This document shows positions 51,634 to 60,293 of a DNA stretch of 64,000 nucleotides, one piece after another. The translations under genes and the position numbers were made by a program. Each line of letters opens with the position of its first letter. The first letter of the stretch is position 1. Below the pieces are notes generated by a model that was not told the DNA's origin, ran no database searches, and was given only the letters and a program-made list of their open reading frames with translations. Origin of the DNA: Nostoc sp. UHCC 0926 (GTDB lineage Bacteria > Cyanobacteriota > Cyanobacteriia > Cyanobacteriales > Nostocaceae); assembly GCF_028623165.1 (NCBI RefSeq), contig NZ_CP117768.1:5646001-5710000 (forward strand), read 5' to 3'.

Positions 51634-51697
51634 AACTTTTCATCACCTCCTTGTTGCACCTATGATACCATCAACGAGGATATTATGAGGAGATTTT

Positions 51698-51901
51698 ATG
51701 AAAGACGATTATTTAAGAATTCGGATGAGCAAACGTAGGATGGATAAGCTTCGGTTATATGCAATTATGAAAGATACAACAATGACTCACGTTATTGAAG
51801 ACCTTATTGACTCGTTAAAAATCCCAGAGACAGGTAATCAGGGCGCTGTCCCCACTCCTGCGTTAACCGATGGTCAACAATTGTTTCTTGACGCACCCTG
51901 A
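51698..51901 (+). CDS. Ribbon-helix-helix protein carried by the TnpB element
   Basis: The 67-residue product has an RHH/Arc-type pattern: strand YLRIRMSKRRMDKLRLYA, then helix-turn MKDTTMTHVIEDLIDSLKI, then a flexible Pro-rich tail. It has its own ribosome site (ATGAGGAG, 8 bases before the ATG) and is divergent from tnpB with 64 bp between starts. Small RHH genes next to tnpB seem to be a feature of some cyanobacterial elements. A role as repressor of the divergent promoter is likely but inferred. Confidence 0.75.
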   Translation: MKDDYLRIRMSKRRMDKLRLYAIMKDTTMTHVIEDLIDSLKIPETGNQGAVPTPALTDGQQLFLDAP

Positions 51902-51978
51902 TTACCCCAAAATTCATCCCACACTGCCCTGTCGGGTCAGATGTGGGGCTTGTTTTGGTTCAAGCTAAAACCTGGAAG

Positions 51979-52161
51979 TCAAGCGCTCAGTGATTCCGGT
52001 TCTCTACCCGATATTTCTAGAACGCGCTTCAACCAATTTTCTGTTTGTTGAGCAGCAGATAGCTTTTCTGTAGCATCCGACCAGATTGTATCCCACTTAA
52101 ACAGCCAGCGCGTCAAAACCCGAACTAAGTCAACTAACTCTGCGGCTCGGTCAACCAACAA
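51979..52161 (-). CDS. Doubtful small ORF (helical, 60 residues)
   Basis: A TTG-started frame encodes AELVDLVRVLTRWLFKWDTI and SAAQQTENWLKRVLEISGRE then stop, bounded upstream by an in-frame stop. The composition is protein-like (amphipathic helices), but there is no ribosome site and no recognised family. It may be a relic interrupted near the TnpB element edge rather than a working gene. Confidence 0.3.
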   Translation of the reverse strand: MLVDRAAELVDLVRVLTRWLFKWDTIWSDATEKLSAAQQTENWLKRVLEISGREPESLSA

Positions 52162-52285
52162 TTAATGGGTAATAATTCAATAATGTTAGCGGCACAAAAT
52201 GTAATCGTTTAGTTTCTTGGTTTCTCTACTACTCCCATTTTCGATAAAATAACTTAGCAGATCACCAAGGAACAGGTTCAGAATC

Positions 52286-53158
52286 ATGCCTCACGCTAGT
52301 ATTGGGATTATTGGTGGTAGCGGTCTGTATAAAATGGATGCGCTCAAAGATTTAGAAGAGGTGCGAGTCGAGACTCCCTTTGGTTCACCATCGGATGCTT
52401 TGATTCTGGGGACTTTGGATGGTACAGAGGTAGCTTTTTTGGCGCGTCATGGTCGCAATCACACGCTTTTACCATCTGAGTTACCGTTTCGCGCTAATAT
52501 CTATGCGATGAAGCAATTGGGTGTGAAGTATTTAATTTCAGCTAGCGCTGTGGGTTCCTTGAAGGAAGAGGCGAAACCATTGGATATGGTGGTGCCAGAT
52601 CAGTTTATTGACAGAACTAAAAATCGGATTTCAACGTTTTTCGGTGAGGGAATTGTTGCTCACATTGCCTTTGGCGATCCGATATGTAAGAACTTGGCTG
52701 TTGTGTTGGCAGATGCGATCGCATCTCTAAATTTACCACAAGTTACTCTGCATCGCGGCGGTACTTATGTGTGCATGGAAGGGCCAGCTTTTTCCACTAA
52801 GGCAGAATCGAATCTTTACCGCAGTTGGGGTGCAACAATCATTGGGATGACGAATTTACCAGAGGCGAAGTTGGCAAGGGAAGCCGAAATTGCCTATGCA
52901 ACCTTAGCGCTAGTAACAGATTACGATTGTTGGCATCCAGATCACGATAGTGTGACAGTGGAGATAGTGCTTGGCAATTTGCTGCGGAATGCTGTGAATG
53001 CTCAAAAGGTGATTCAAGAAACTGTGCGGCGCTTGAGTGAAAATCCACCACCGAGTGAGGCGCATTCGGCGTTGCAGTATGCGATTTTGACTCAGTTGGA
53101 TAAAGTACCAGCGGCGACGAAGGAAAAGTTAGGGTTATTGTTGCAGAAGTATTTGTAA
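52286..53158 (+). CDS. mtnP: S-methyl-5'-thioadenosine phosphorylase
   Basis: MTAP splits methylthioadenosine with phosphate to adenine and methylthioribose-1-phosphate in methionine salvage. The 290 residues carry the PNP-II family marks: [13 protein letters not shown] (7-19), [19 protein letters not shown] (about 53-71), [15 protein letters not shown] (about 164-178), [16 protein letters not shown] (about 190-205) and TDYDCW. This fits methylthioadenosine rather than guanosine specificity. It ends beside repeats and has no operon partner. Confidence 0.93.
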   Translation: MPHASIGIIGGSGLYKMDALKDLEEVRVETPFGSPSDALILGTLDGTEVAFLARHGRNHTLLPSELPFRANIYAMKQLGVKYLISASAVGSLKEEAKPLDMVVPDQFIDRTKNRISTFFGEGIVAHIAFGDPICKNLAVVLADAIASLNLPQVTLHRGGTYVCMEGPAFSTKAESNLYRSWGATIIGMTNLPEAKLAREAEIAYATLALVTDYDCWHPDHDSVTVEIVLGNLLRNAVNAQKVIQETVRRLSENPPPSEAHSALQYAILTQLDKVPAATKEKLGLLLQKYL

Positions 53159-53588
53159 TATTGGTGATGATGGCGCACCATCCAATATTACAGGCGATGT
53201 CTACGACGGGCTGTGACGCTCGTGACGCTCGTTGCGCGGTCTCATCGTCTCCTTTTGGGAGATGACTCGCTCTAAGCGAACGCAAGAGCGTCTCTAAGAG
53301 TTGCCATGCCGTTGGCGAACAGCGAACAGCGTGTCGCAAGACTTGCCCAAGGGACGCGAACAGCGTCTCCCCTTCTCCCAAAGCTATCCATTACCCGGAT
53401 CTTTCTTACAGCAGTTTTCATATATTTGAACCACATCTGTCGTAGGGGCGCAAGGCCTTGCGCCTCTACCGCGTGGTCTATTTACTGTAAGGTAGATTCT
53501 GAGGGGATGGCAGAAGTAAATCAAGACGACATGATTGAGAAAACAGACAAGAAATGTAGGTAAGGGCGTTCGAGTGGGATACGATCGC
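53159..53588. repeat. Repeat block including a MITE-like copy
   Basis: 53195-53370 is a chain of short repeats (GTGACGCTCGTGACGCTCGTTGCGC, CTCTAAGCGAACGCAAGAGCG, GAACAGCGAACAGCG). It is followed by the palindromic element at 53406-53500. No coding sequence is supported; the long antisense frame over mtnP is a shadow. Confidence 0.65.
53406..53500. repeat. Palindromic MITE-like element, copy 1
   Basis: It contains TATTTGAACCACATCTGTCGT, a GTAGGGGCGCAAGG/CCTTGCGCCTCTAC hairpin and TGGTCTATTTAC. It shares about 80 bp with the copy at 55342-55437. The right terminus is degenerate (CTGTAAGGTAGATTCTG), so the end is approximate. Confidence 0.75.
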
Positions 53589-53765
53589 TCAAAGAGCAAT
53601 CATTAGCGATAAAAATTGAGATCGGGAATATGAGTGGAGAAGTTTCCAGGTAGCGGCAATATCGTGTAATCGGCGCAATCCGCGCCAAATAGTTTTCACA
53701 CCAGGTTCACCATCAGCTTTTCGGCCCAAAAAGCTACCAAGCTCTTGTGAGGTGGGCAACATGAG
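53589..53765 (-). pseudogene. IS4-family transposase C-terminal relic
   Basis: The minus strand reads SQELGSFLGRKADGEPG, then VKTIWRGLRRLHDIAATWK and stops at 53589. This is the typical IS4-type C-terminus. The catalytic DDE domain is missing and no inverted repeats bound it. A second, more diverged IS4 relic lies at 5272-5487. Confidence 0.8.
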
Positions 53766-53932
53766 CACCTTAATTATGCAAGTTAAATGTCGAATAGCTT
53801 ACTACCTAAAACCGCCCCTTTCCGACTTGGAGAGGCACAGACTTGAACAAAAGTTAAAGGCAGGGAGAGGTTTCTCAAACTCACGTGAAATTACAATTTT
53901 TTCTTATATTTTGATTTTTGATTTTAATTAGT

Positions 53933-54484
53933 TTAACTATTAATAATCTGTTCCACTGTAACAGAAATATCTGGAAATGCTAGCGGTTGAATTGTTTCCG
54001 CAGTTAATGTTAGTTTTGTTGTATACTCTCCGTCTAAGATTTCTCGAAACACCACTAGGTGTAGCTTTTTGAGATTAACAACCCAATACTCCAAAATACC
54101 TGCTTCGGCGTAGATTTTGCTTTTTCTCTCTAAATCTTTTTCTAAACTGGAGTTAGCATACTCAATCAACCAGAAAATATTTTCTGGATAGGGATGATGC
54201 TCTCGATACTCGCGTCCTAAACGTTGGACAATGGCAATATCTGGTTCTGGTTCCGAGTCGTTGGGTAAGGTGATAGGCTTGGCATGACGAATTTTGGCGC
54301 GTTCAGCCAATAACTTTGCTAGATATTCACCAGATTCATCACTACAATAAGCATGGGGTTCCCCTTCCGGCGACATTTCGACAATTTCTCCCTTAAGTAG
54401 TTCAACTTTGCGATCGCTCAAAATGCCAGCATCAATCATCCGGTGATATTCGTCAATCGTCCACTTAGCAACAATAACAGTCAT
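53933..54484 (-). CDS. Uma2-family (DUF820) putative endonuclease
   Basis: The 183-residue protein matches the classical Uma2 pattern: WTIDEYHRMIDAGILSDRKV, ELLKGEIVEMSPEGEPHA, SEPEPDIAIV and LIEYANSSLEKDLERKSKIY with the acidic and Lys residues of a PD-(D/E)XK fold, then AGILEYWVVNL. The function in cyanobacteria is unknown. It is shorter than the Uma2 protein at 34699-35424 and clearly not its recent duplicate. It starts at ATG 54484. Confidence 0.9.
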   Translation of the reverse strand: MTVIVAKWTIDEYHRMIDAGILSDRKVELLKGEIVEMSPEGEPHAYCSDESGEYLAKLLAERAKIRHAKPITLPNDSEPEPDIAIVQRLGREYREHHPYPENIFWLIEYANSSLEKDLERKSKIYAEAGILEYWVVNLKKLHLVVFREILDGEYTTKLTLTAETIQPLAFPDISVTVEQIINS

Positions 54485-54759
54485 GACGATTGATTCCTCC
54501 CAATAATTCTTGATATTTTCCTATCTTAAACGTACTTCAAAGGAAGCCACGCCGCTAGCGCCTCTATGCCCGTGTAGCCCAGACTTACCCAACAAAGATT
54601 TGCGGTGAAGCAGCGCTGCGGGAGGGTTTCCCTCCGCAGGCGACTGCTGTTAGCGCAGCGTTAGCGACGCAGGAGCGTCACCCGAAGGGTGCGTTACGCT
54701 GGCGTGACAAAGCTAAATTGTTGCAATCATGGCGATGCCTGCGGCGGGCTACGCCTACG
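54485..54759. repeat. Short dispersed repeats leading into the minisatellite
   Basis: Includes GGGAGGGTTTCCCTCC (hairpin, 54630-54645), GTTAGCGCAGCGTTAGCGACGC, and GGCGATGCCTGCGGCGGGCTACGCCTACGC (54731-54760), which abuts the 21-bp array. No gene was seen. Confidence 0.65.
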
Positions 54760-55112
54760 CATTTGTTATTTCGACGAACTCATTTGTTATTTCGGCGAAC
54801 TCATTTGTTATTTTGGCGAACTCATTTGTTATTTCAGCGAACTCATTTGTTATTTCGGCGAACTCATTTGTTATTTCGGCGAACTCATTTGTTATTTCGG
54901 CGAACTCATTTGTTATTTTGGTGAACTCATTTGTTATTTCGGCGAACTTATTTGTTATTTCGGCGAACTCATTTGTTATTTCGGTGAACTCATTTGTTAT
55001 TTCGGCGAACTCATTTGTTATTTCGGCGAACTCATTTGTTATTTCGGCGAACTCATTTGTTATTTCGGCGAACTCATTTGTTATTTCGGCGAACTCATTT
55101 GTTATTTCGGCG
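54760..55112. repeat. Minisatellite: 21-bp unit, about 16 copies plus a partial
   Basis: The unit CATTTGTTATTTCGGCGAACT is repeated head-to-tail from 54760 to a partial 17th copy at 55096-55112. Variation is mostly C/T or G/A changes in TTTCGGCGAAC. Because 21 is a multiple of 3, several frames stay open across the array, giving false heptad-repeat ORFs. A further solitary copy lies at 55138-55153, separated by a second copy of the flanking GCGATGCC...GGCTACGCCTACG element. There are no unique spacers, so it is not CRISPR. Confidence 0.95.
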
Positions 55113-55601
55113 ATGCCTACGACTGGCTACGCCTACGCATTTGTTATTTCGACGTGTCCATAACGCACCCTACGAAAGAAACTACTAGAAGACTTGAAAC
55201 CTATGCTAGGTCATACTTGTGTGTACACCGTTGCCTAAAAGGAGAGAGGTCAAAGTGTATTGCATACATAGACGCGTAGCGGCTACTCTGCGAGAACGCT
55301 AAGAGCGAACCCGCAGGGTACGAGCGATCGCCATAGTTGAATTACAGCAGAATTCAAGTATTTGAACCACATCTGTCGTAGGGGCGCAAGGCCTTGCGCC
55401 CCTACCACATGGTCTATTTACCTGAAAATAGCTGTAACTAGCAAAATCATGGTTAGAGGCAATTTGTCAATCATTCACCTTTTCAGATTTTACGCAAACA
55501 AAAAAACTCCACTTCCTAAAAGTTAGTGGAGTAACTAATCTTAGACTATGAGTAATGAATCATCGCTAATATTGATTGCTATTTGCAGTGTTCAAACTAA
55601 A
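55113..55601. repeat. Intergenic repeats between minisatellite and csbD
   Basis: It carries the duplicate of the array flank (55109-55153), a chain of short repeats (GACGCGTAGCGGCTACTCTGCGAGAACGC, 55270-55300) and the palindromic element copy at 55342-55437. AAAACTCCACTTCC...GTTAGTGGAGT (55501-55531) forms a hairpin near the 3' end of the csbD gene. No gene is present. Confidence 0.65.
55342..55437. repeat. Palindromic MITE-like element, copy 2
   Basis: The 96-bp element is an almost complete inverted repeat: TTACAGCAGAATTCAAGTAT on the left mirrors GCTATTTTCAGGTAAATAG-type sequence on the right. The centre hairpin GTAGGGGCGCAAGG/CCTTGCGCCCCTAC is perfect. It is better preserved than the copy at 53406-53500. 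Confidence 0.8.
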
Positions 55602-55784
55602 TTAGTCTATAGCTTTCTTAAGTTCGTCTTTAATATTTTCTACAGTGTGAGTGGCTTGGGCTTCAGCTTGCTTTGCTTGTCCTTCAGCTTTATCTTGTGG
55701 ATTACCGGTTACTTCACCCACAATCTCTTGGATTTTTCCTTCAATATTTTTTGCAGTAGCTTCTACTCTTTTTTCGGTACTCAT
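55602..55784 (-). CDS. CsbD-family stress protein
   Basis: The 60-residue protein is an Ala/Lys/Glu-rich helix with the CsbD pattern: RVEATAKNIEGKIQEIVGEV, TGNPQDKAEGQAKQAEAQA. CsbD-like proteins are induced by general stress in many bacteria; the molecular role is unknown and they are probably largely unfolded. Its position beside the TIGR02587/02588, ChaB and Dps genes points to a stress locus. Confidence 0.88.
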   Translation of the reverse strand: MSTEKRVEATAKNIEGKIQEIVGEVTGNPQDKAEGQAKQAEAQATHTVENIKDELKKAID

Positions 55785-56112
55785 GGTTTTTATTTCCAGC
55801 TTGTAGTTGATTAAGCTATTACATAAACTAACAATAGCGAATTATTTTTTACTTCCATCAACCGATAGAATAGTTGGAGAGATTATATTATCTTAAGACA
55901 GATACGGAGTATCACAGGAGCACGCAACGTAAAAAATATGAATATATTATAAATAAGATATATATCATGAAAACTTGCGGTGTCCAGATCCCTGACTTCG
56001 TAAAGGTTGTCGGGGATTTAAATTTTCACGAATGATTTAGGACTGCTATATGCATCTTCATAGAGAATTAGTATAAGTCAAAACAAATTTTCAATAAAAG
56101 GAAAGTAAAGGA
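55785..56112. other. Intergenic, divergent promoters of csbD and TIGR02587 genes
   Basis: About 330 AT-rich bases between divergent stress-type genes. GACTTCGTAAAGGTTGTCGGGG and AATATATTATAAATAAGATATATATC are visible but match no motif I know. AAAGGAG lies next to the GTG at 56113. No repeat family was seen. Confidence 0.4.
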
Positions 56113-57000
56113 GTGGCAACAAAACGTCAGAAAAATGTCTGGATGAGTGCAATTAATGACATCATTCGGGGTGCTTGTGGAGGTTTTTTATTTGGCATAC
56201 CTTTACTGTACACAATGGAGGTTTGGTGGATTGGATCACTGGCAAAACCACAACTGATGATGATGGCGATCGCATTGATGTTTATTGTGGTTTACTTGCT
56301 CAATCAGACAGAAGGCTTTCGGAAACGCAGATATAGCTGGCTAGATCATCAAGCCGCAATGGATACTGTAGAAGCGATCGCGATCGGACTAGCTTGCTCT
56401 GCCTTTGTGCTGCTACTATTGCGAGAATTAACACTAGAAACTTCCCTAAAGGAATCTTTAGGGAAAATTATCTTTGAAAGTGTGCCCTTCGCTCTCGGTG
56501 TCGCATTAGCCAACCAGCTTTTGGGAGATACCAGAAATGGCGATCCAGAAGGACAAGCAACCGATCAGGTAAACAGCACAACCAATAACAAAGAAGATGA
56601 GATACAGGCCACCTTCGCCGATGTGGGTGGAACTCTGATTGGTGCAACTATAATTGCATTTAACATTGCTCCAACAGATGAAATTCCGATGCTAGCAGCC
56701 GCAGCCTCGCCACCTTGGCAGTTGGCAATGATCGCCACATCTTTGCTGATTTCTTATGGCATTGTATTTCAGGCAGGCTTTTCTAACCAGCAAAAGCGTA
56801 AACAGCAAAAGGGAATTTTCCAACGACCATCGAGCGAAACCATCATGTCTTACCTAGTGTCACTGCTAGCAGGCGCTTTCATGCTGTGGTTCTTTCAAAA
56901 GTTAACTTTTAACGACCCTTGGACAATGTGGTTAGATCACACATTGATGCTGGGATTACCTGCAACTATTGGCGGTGCAGCCGGGAGGTTAGCAATATGA
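56113..57000 (+). CDS. TIGR02587-family integral membrane protein (DUF2391)
   Basis: The 295-residue protein has seven to eight hydrophobic helices and family-like segments RGACGGFLFGIPLLYTMEVW, DTVEAIAIGLACSAFVLLLL, FADVGGTLIGATIIAFNIAP and LTFNDPWTMWLDHTLMLGLP. The start is taken as GTG 56113, because the N-terminal helix begins before the internal ATG at 56143. It is coupled by an ATGA overlap to the next gene. The function is unknown, but the pair recurs together in bacteria as two adjacent families. Confidence 0.87.
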   Translation: MATKRQKNVWMSAINDIIRGACGGFLFGIPLLYTMEVWWIGSLAKPQLMMMAIALMFIVVYLLNQTEGFRKRRYSWLDHQAAMDTVEAIAIGLACSAFVLLLLRELTLETSLKESLGKIIFESVPFALGVALANQLLGDTRNGDPEGQATDQVNSTTNNKEDEIQATFADVGGTLIGATIIAFNIAPTDEIPMLAAAASPPWQLAMIATSLLISYGIVFQAGFSNQQKRKQQKGIFQRPSSETIMSYLVSLLAGAFMLWFFQKLTFNDPWTMWLDHTLMLGLPATIGGAAGRLAI

Positions 57001-57389
57001 CTAAAACAGAACAGGAACCACGCTCTATTGCAGAGTGGGTAACATTCAGCGTTGCTTCACTTATCCTAGCAATCATTGTGAGCCTGGTTGGCTACACTTG
57101 GCTGAACGAAAAGAATCAACCTCCCATCCTTTCTGTTACCAAAGAAACAATTCGGGAAATTGGTGGCCAATTTTATGTTCCCTTTGAAGTTGTGAACACC
57201 GGAGGAGATACAGCTGAGTCAGTTCAGATTATGGCTGAGTTACTGATTGACGGCAAAGTTACAGAAACAGGAGAGCAACAGATCGACTTTTTATCTAATG
57301 GTGAAAGGGAAGAAGGTGCATTTGTGTTCAGCCAGAACCCGCGCCAAGGTCAGTTAAACCTGCGTATTGGTAGCTATAAATTGCCCTAG
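56997..57389 (+). CDS. TIGR02588-family membrane-anchored protein
   Basis: The 130-residue protein has one N-terminal TM helix (VTFSVASLILAIIVSLVGYT) and a beta-rich extracytoplasmic domain (GGQFYVPFEVVNTGGDTAES, VQIMAELLIDGKV, then FVFSQNPRQGQLNLRI) resembling an Ig-like fold. The start codon overlaps the TIGR02587 stop (ATGA), so the two are co-translated. The longer frame from 56919 lies within the upstream gene and is rejected. Function unknown. Confidence 0.87.
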   Translation: MTKTEQEPRSIAEWVTFSVASLILAIIVSLVGYTWLNEKNQPPILSVTKETIREIGGQFYVPFEVVNTGGDTAESVQIMAELLIDGKVTETGEQQIDFLSNGEREEGAFVFSQNPRQGQLNLRIGSYKLP

Positions 57390-57522
57390 TGAAGATTTAA
57401 AACCGCAGATAAACGCGGACTAACACAACTGATTCTAGGGTGGGCATCTCCCCCGCCCTTAATTAAAGACTGGCAAAATAGCCACCCGATCTAGATTGGA
57501 TAATTTATTTCTTGGATAATCC

Positions 57523-58290
57523 TTAAGCTTTAACCTTAGCTTTTGACCAAACACCATTTTCATCTTCATCATATTGCTGATGAACAGACTCCCAAGCAGC
57601 TTGTTCAGCTGTGAACTCGTCATTTTTCTCATTGAAGACAGTGTTATAACGCTCAATGAATGTACTCTGAGCTTGATCAGAAAGATGAGCGCGAACCTCA
57701 GGAGACAAGTCTTCTGGGCTGTTGCATTGTCCAGGACAAGGGCGAGCAAAGGTTTTTTCAATTGTGTGAACTTCTTCAGCACCAGCACTTTCGAGCAGCA
57801 ATTGAAATTCGCCGGCGCGATCGCTCCCAACTTCTGCCATCACTAAGAAGTCGCCAGCTTGTAAGCGAGTTTGGTAGATAGCCGCTTTATCTTCTGGCAT
57901 CCCTAAAGTAGTTAGAACCGATACTAGACCAGCCCCGGCACTACCTGCGATCGCTCCACTAGCAGCCCCCAACAGCACTGCACCAATAGGCCCTGCTGCC
58001 ACGATTGGGCCGACAAAGGGAATAAATAGTACGCCCACACCCGTGAGCAAGCTGAGAAAGGAACCAAACAAGGAACCAAAAACTGCCCCTGTTCTCAAAC
58101 CTCCCAGAATCACATCCTTTTTTGTAATAAAGCCAGCAATTCTAGTTTCTGACTGGAAGTTTCTGCCCATGACCGAAATATGATCTCTAGGCACACCCCT
58201 GTCTAGTAAACGTCGAATCACATCATCAATTTGCTTCTGTTCTTTAAATACAGCAGAGATAGTACGTTCTGCTTTATATACTTCTGGCAC
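57523..58290 (-). CDS. General stress-type membrane protein with ChaB domain
   Basis: Residues 8-45 form the ferredoxin-like GSP17M-type domain ([30 protein letters not shown]). Residues 60-130 are glycine-rich hydrophobic helices ([39 protein letters not shown]). A second small alpha/beta part ([20 protein letters not shown]) leads to a C-terminal ChaB domain (about 190-250: [20 protein letters not shown] ... [16 protein letters not shown]). ChaB was described as a cation-transport regulator. The fusion suggests a membrane stress protein; its ligand is unknown. Confidence 0.83.
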   Translation of the reverse strand: MPEVYKAERTISAVFKEQKQIDDVIRRLLDRGVPRDHISVMGRNFQSETRIAGFITKKDVILGGLRTGAVFGSLFGSFLSLLTGVGVLFIPFVGPIVAAGPIGAVLLGAASGAIAGSAGAGLVSVLTTLGMPEDKAAIYQTRLQAGDFLVMAEVGSDRAGEFQLLLESAGAEEVHTIEKTFARPCPGQCNSPEDLSPEVRAHLSDQAQSTFIERYNTVFNEKNDEFTAEQAAWESVHQQYDEDENGVWSKAKVKA

Positions 58291-58441
58291 TTAAATAGTC
58301 CTTATATTATGTTGTTTTTGCAATAAATATGGTGAAGAGGTAGATGCAGCCAGATTAATCATTTCACAGCAGTTAGGGGAGGAATCATTCCTCCCTTAAC
58401 TGGTTTCACAGACAGCCATCCTCAAGTGATGACGTTATGAG

Positions 58442-58981
58442 CTACACACCAACAGGAGTCTTAGCCCCTGCTGCTGGCTGTCTACCATCTGCGTCTAGTG
58501 CTTCCCCTTCAATAAATGAACGCAGCATCCAAGCTATTTCCTCATGCTGTTCTAACAGTCCAGTTAAAAAGTCAGCAGTTCCCTGATCGTGGAACTTTTC
58601 ACCCGATTGATCCAAATGATCCCTTAAATTCCGAATAACCTGCTCGTGATCATCCACTAGATTAGCTACCATCCCTGTTGCTGTGGGAACACTACCAGCA
58701 TGTTCCTTGAGGGTAGCAATCTTGAGAAATCCCTCCAATGAGCCAACTGGGAAACCGCCCAAAGCACGAACCCGCTCTGCCAAGGCATCAATATTTAGAG
58801 TTAGCTTTTGGTAGTGTTCTTCCCAAAGCTGGTGCAAAGAGCGGAACTGAGGACCGACGACATCCCAGTGGTACTTTTTGGTTTTCACCAATAGTAGATA
58901 GGCATCTGCCAAATCTTGATTCAACAGATTAATTACACCTTGACGCTGTTCTTCTGTCAAACCAATGTTTATCGCACGCAT
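58442..58981 (-). CDS. dps: Dps-family ferritin-like DNA/iron protection protein
   Basis: The 179-residue protein has the Dps ferroxidase signature KKYHWDVVGPQFRSLHQLWE (about 37-56) with the His, Asp and Glu ligands at the dimer interface, plus LNIDALAERVRALGGFP. Dps dodecamers oxidise and store iron and shield DNA under peroxide or starvation stress. The C-terminal extension (DADGRQPAAGAKTPVGV) may matter for metal or DNA binding. Cyanobacteria hold several Dps paralogues; I cannot say which this is. FurC/PerR encoded at 2596 could be a regulator, but no site was found. Confidence 0.92.
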   Translation of the reverse strand: MRAINIGLTEEQRQGVINLLNQDLADAYLLLVKTKKYHWDVVGPQFRSLHQLWEEHYQKLTLNIDALAERVRALGGFPVGSLEGFLKIATLKEHAGSVPTATGMVANLVDDHEQVIRNLRDHLDQSGEKFHDQGTADFLTGLLEQHEEIAWMLRSFIEGEALDADGRQPAAGAKTPVGV

Positions 58982-59380
58982 TGTTTTCCATCCCTAAGCA
59001 AACTTATTTATTAATTTACCAAATTTCCGAGATAATCCACATCAACCAAAGGAAATATTAGGAATTGAAATTAATTATCACATCCATAATTATACTTATG
59101 TCTAAATGGGTAGTCTGAAGCCAATATTTAGTAGTTAGTGAACTTTATTGATTTTTGCAGCTACAACCAGAAAAATATTAATTAAATATAATTATAAATC
59201 AAGACATCTGTAATCCAAACTATCTAAACGCACTTTCCCCAAAAATACTCAGGCTGAACAGAAGTTTTATACTTAATTGAAGTTGCCAGCTTTATATTAC
59301 TAGTTAGTAATGGGTCACTGTTTTTATGCAATCACCCATTACTACCAAAAAATTACCAAAAAAAGAAAGTATTAAATCTG
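58982..59380. other. AT-rich intergenic region
   Basis: Roughly 400 bases without an ORF or repeat family. An imperfect inverted repeat GTAATGGGTCACTG...CAATCACCCATTAC (59308-59342) lies near the 3' end of the next minus-strand gene and may terminate it. Confidence 0.45.
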
Positions 59381-59737
59381 TTACTTACCTGTAATCTTAT
59401 CCAAGAAATTCTTTACATTTGTTTCCGCTGTGGTTGAACTCTGGGAATTTTCCGGACGCTTTTGTTTGTCAATATCAGCATCTCCCTGAACCTCATTTAG
59501 TCCTTTGTTGGACTCCTTTTGAACCTTTTCTAATCCAGCTGGTGGTGCTTGAGCGGCTTCGTCAGTTTTGCGCTGAATGTCAAGCAGTTGTGTAGTAGCT
59601 TCGGTCGGGTCACTTTGGTAGCTATCGATCGCAAAAGCAGGAAAAGCACTAGATAACAATAGTAAGGCGCAAGTAAAAGCCACAACGAGAAAACGTACTG
59701 GACTTAAGAGAGATAAAACAGAAGCAATAATCTTCAT
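59381..59737 (-). CDS. Secreted low-temperature-induced-type protein
   Basis: The 118-residue protein has a clear signal peptide (VRFLVVAFTCALLLLSSAF, then AFAID, cleavage near residue 36). A hydrophilic mature part follows: SYQSDPTEATTQLLDIQRKT, GLEKVQKESNKGLNEVQGDA, DKQKRPENSQSSTTAETNVK. It resembles a family annotated in Nostoc as low-temperature-induced proteins. The mature part is LEA-like. Its location at the end of the CsbD-Dps cluster fits a stress role. Confidence 0.75.
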   Translation of the reverse strand: MKIIASVLSLLSPVRFLVVAFTCALLLLSSAFPAFAIDSYQSDPTEATTQLLDIQRKTDEAAQAPPAGLEKVQKESNKGLNEVQGDADIDKQKRPENSQSSTTAETNVKNFLDKITGK

Positions 59738-60174
59738 TTGAAATCCTCGATAACAGCTTTAAAAACGCAGAACTTTTACTGAAAGAGCGGCAGCTCATTA
59801 CCTTATTTAGCAAATTTGAGCAATAATAAAACTAGCAAGCTACGCTTCAATCTTGAAGTTCTTCAAAAACGAACCTGACGAAGAAACTGTCTTTGTACTT
59901 ATGCATCGAATTAGTAAGGGATAATAAGCAAATACCACCTTAATTCTTTAGCAAAATCATTACATTTTATATTGACATTCTTCTCTGAAGGCTCCCTGTT
60001 TTTACTTTTACTTTGAAAACGCAGACGCCTGCATCAATCTCTAGAATGAAATTTCCTATATCTTTAGTTGCAATAGAATCAGTCTCTAGGTATATCGACT
60101 TAATCTAGTTTTGGCAGGTCAATGGCTCTACTATTTCTGTTCAGTCAGCTTGACTTTATGCAATCAGTAGAAAA

Positions 60175-60293
60175 GGGAGTATCCCAAATGTGCAAAAACC
60201 TTGATAGCCCTCATCTCCTAACCCCGAATCCCAAATATGGGAGAGGGGCTGGGGGTGAGGGAAAAGAGTTAAGCATAATTGGGATGCTCCCTT
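60175..60293. repeat. Repeat with 13-bp imperfect inverted ends
   Basis: GGGAGTATCCCAA at the left is mirrored by TTGGGATGCTCCC at the right (one mismatch), with a G-rich core. A partial third copy (GAACATCCCAATTTTCCC) follows at 60300-60317. It may be a small MITE-like element. Confidence 0.5.

Larger units (their letters stand above)
50411..51964 (-). mobile_element. IS200/IS605-type element with tnpB and a divergent RHH gene
   Basis: The right end (minus-strand 3' side) has hairpin ACACCCA...TGGGTGT (50423-50449) just inside GTGAACTACCC. The left end near 51910-51964 has hairpin CCCACA...TGTGGG (about 51920-51946) and ends near GGTTCAAG. No inverted terminal repeats or tnpA are present. 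Boundaries are by analogy with similar element ends I remember and may be off by a few bases. Flanks on the minus strand read GGTTTTAG and CAATCAAATT. Confidence 0.65.

Noticed and set aside
52839-53381. 180-codon minus-strand frame over mtnP
   Set aside because: It is antisense to a clear mtnP gene and runs into repeat DNA; the composition is not protein-like.
54760-55153. CRISPR array
   Set aside because: The units are contiguous with no unique spacers, and no cas genes are present.
54689-55279. Three overlapping open frames with heptad repeats (ICYFGEL, ANSFVIS, LLFRRTH) as repeat proteins
   Set aside because: They arise because the 21-bp unit has no stops in those frames. The frames begin and end in dispersed repeats and have no ribosome sites.
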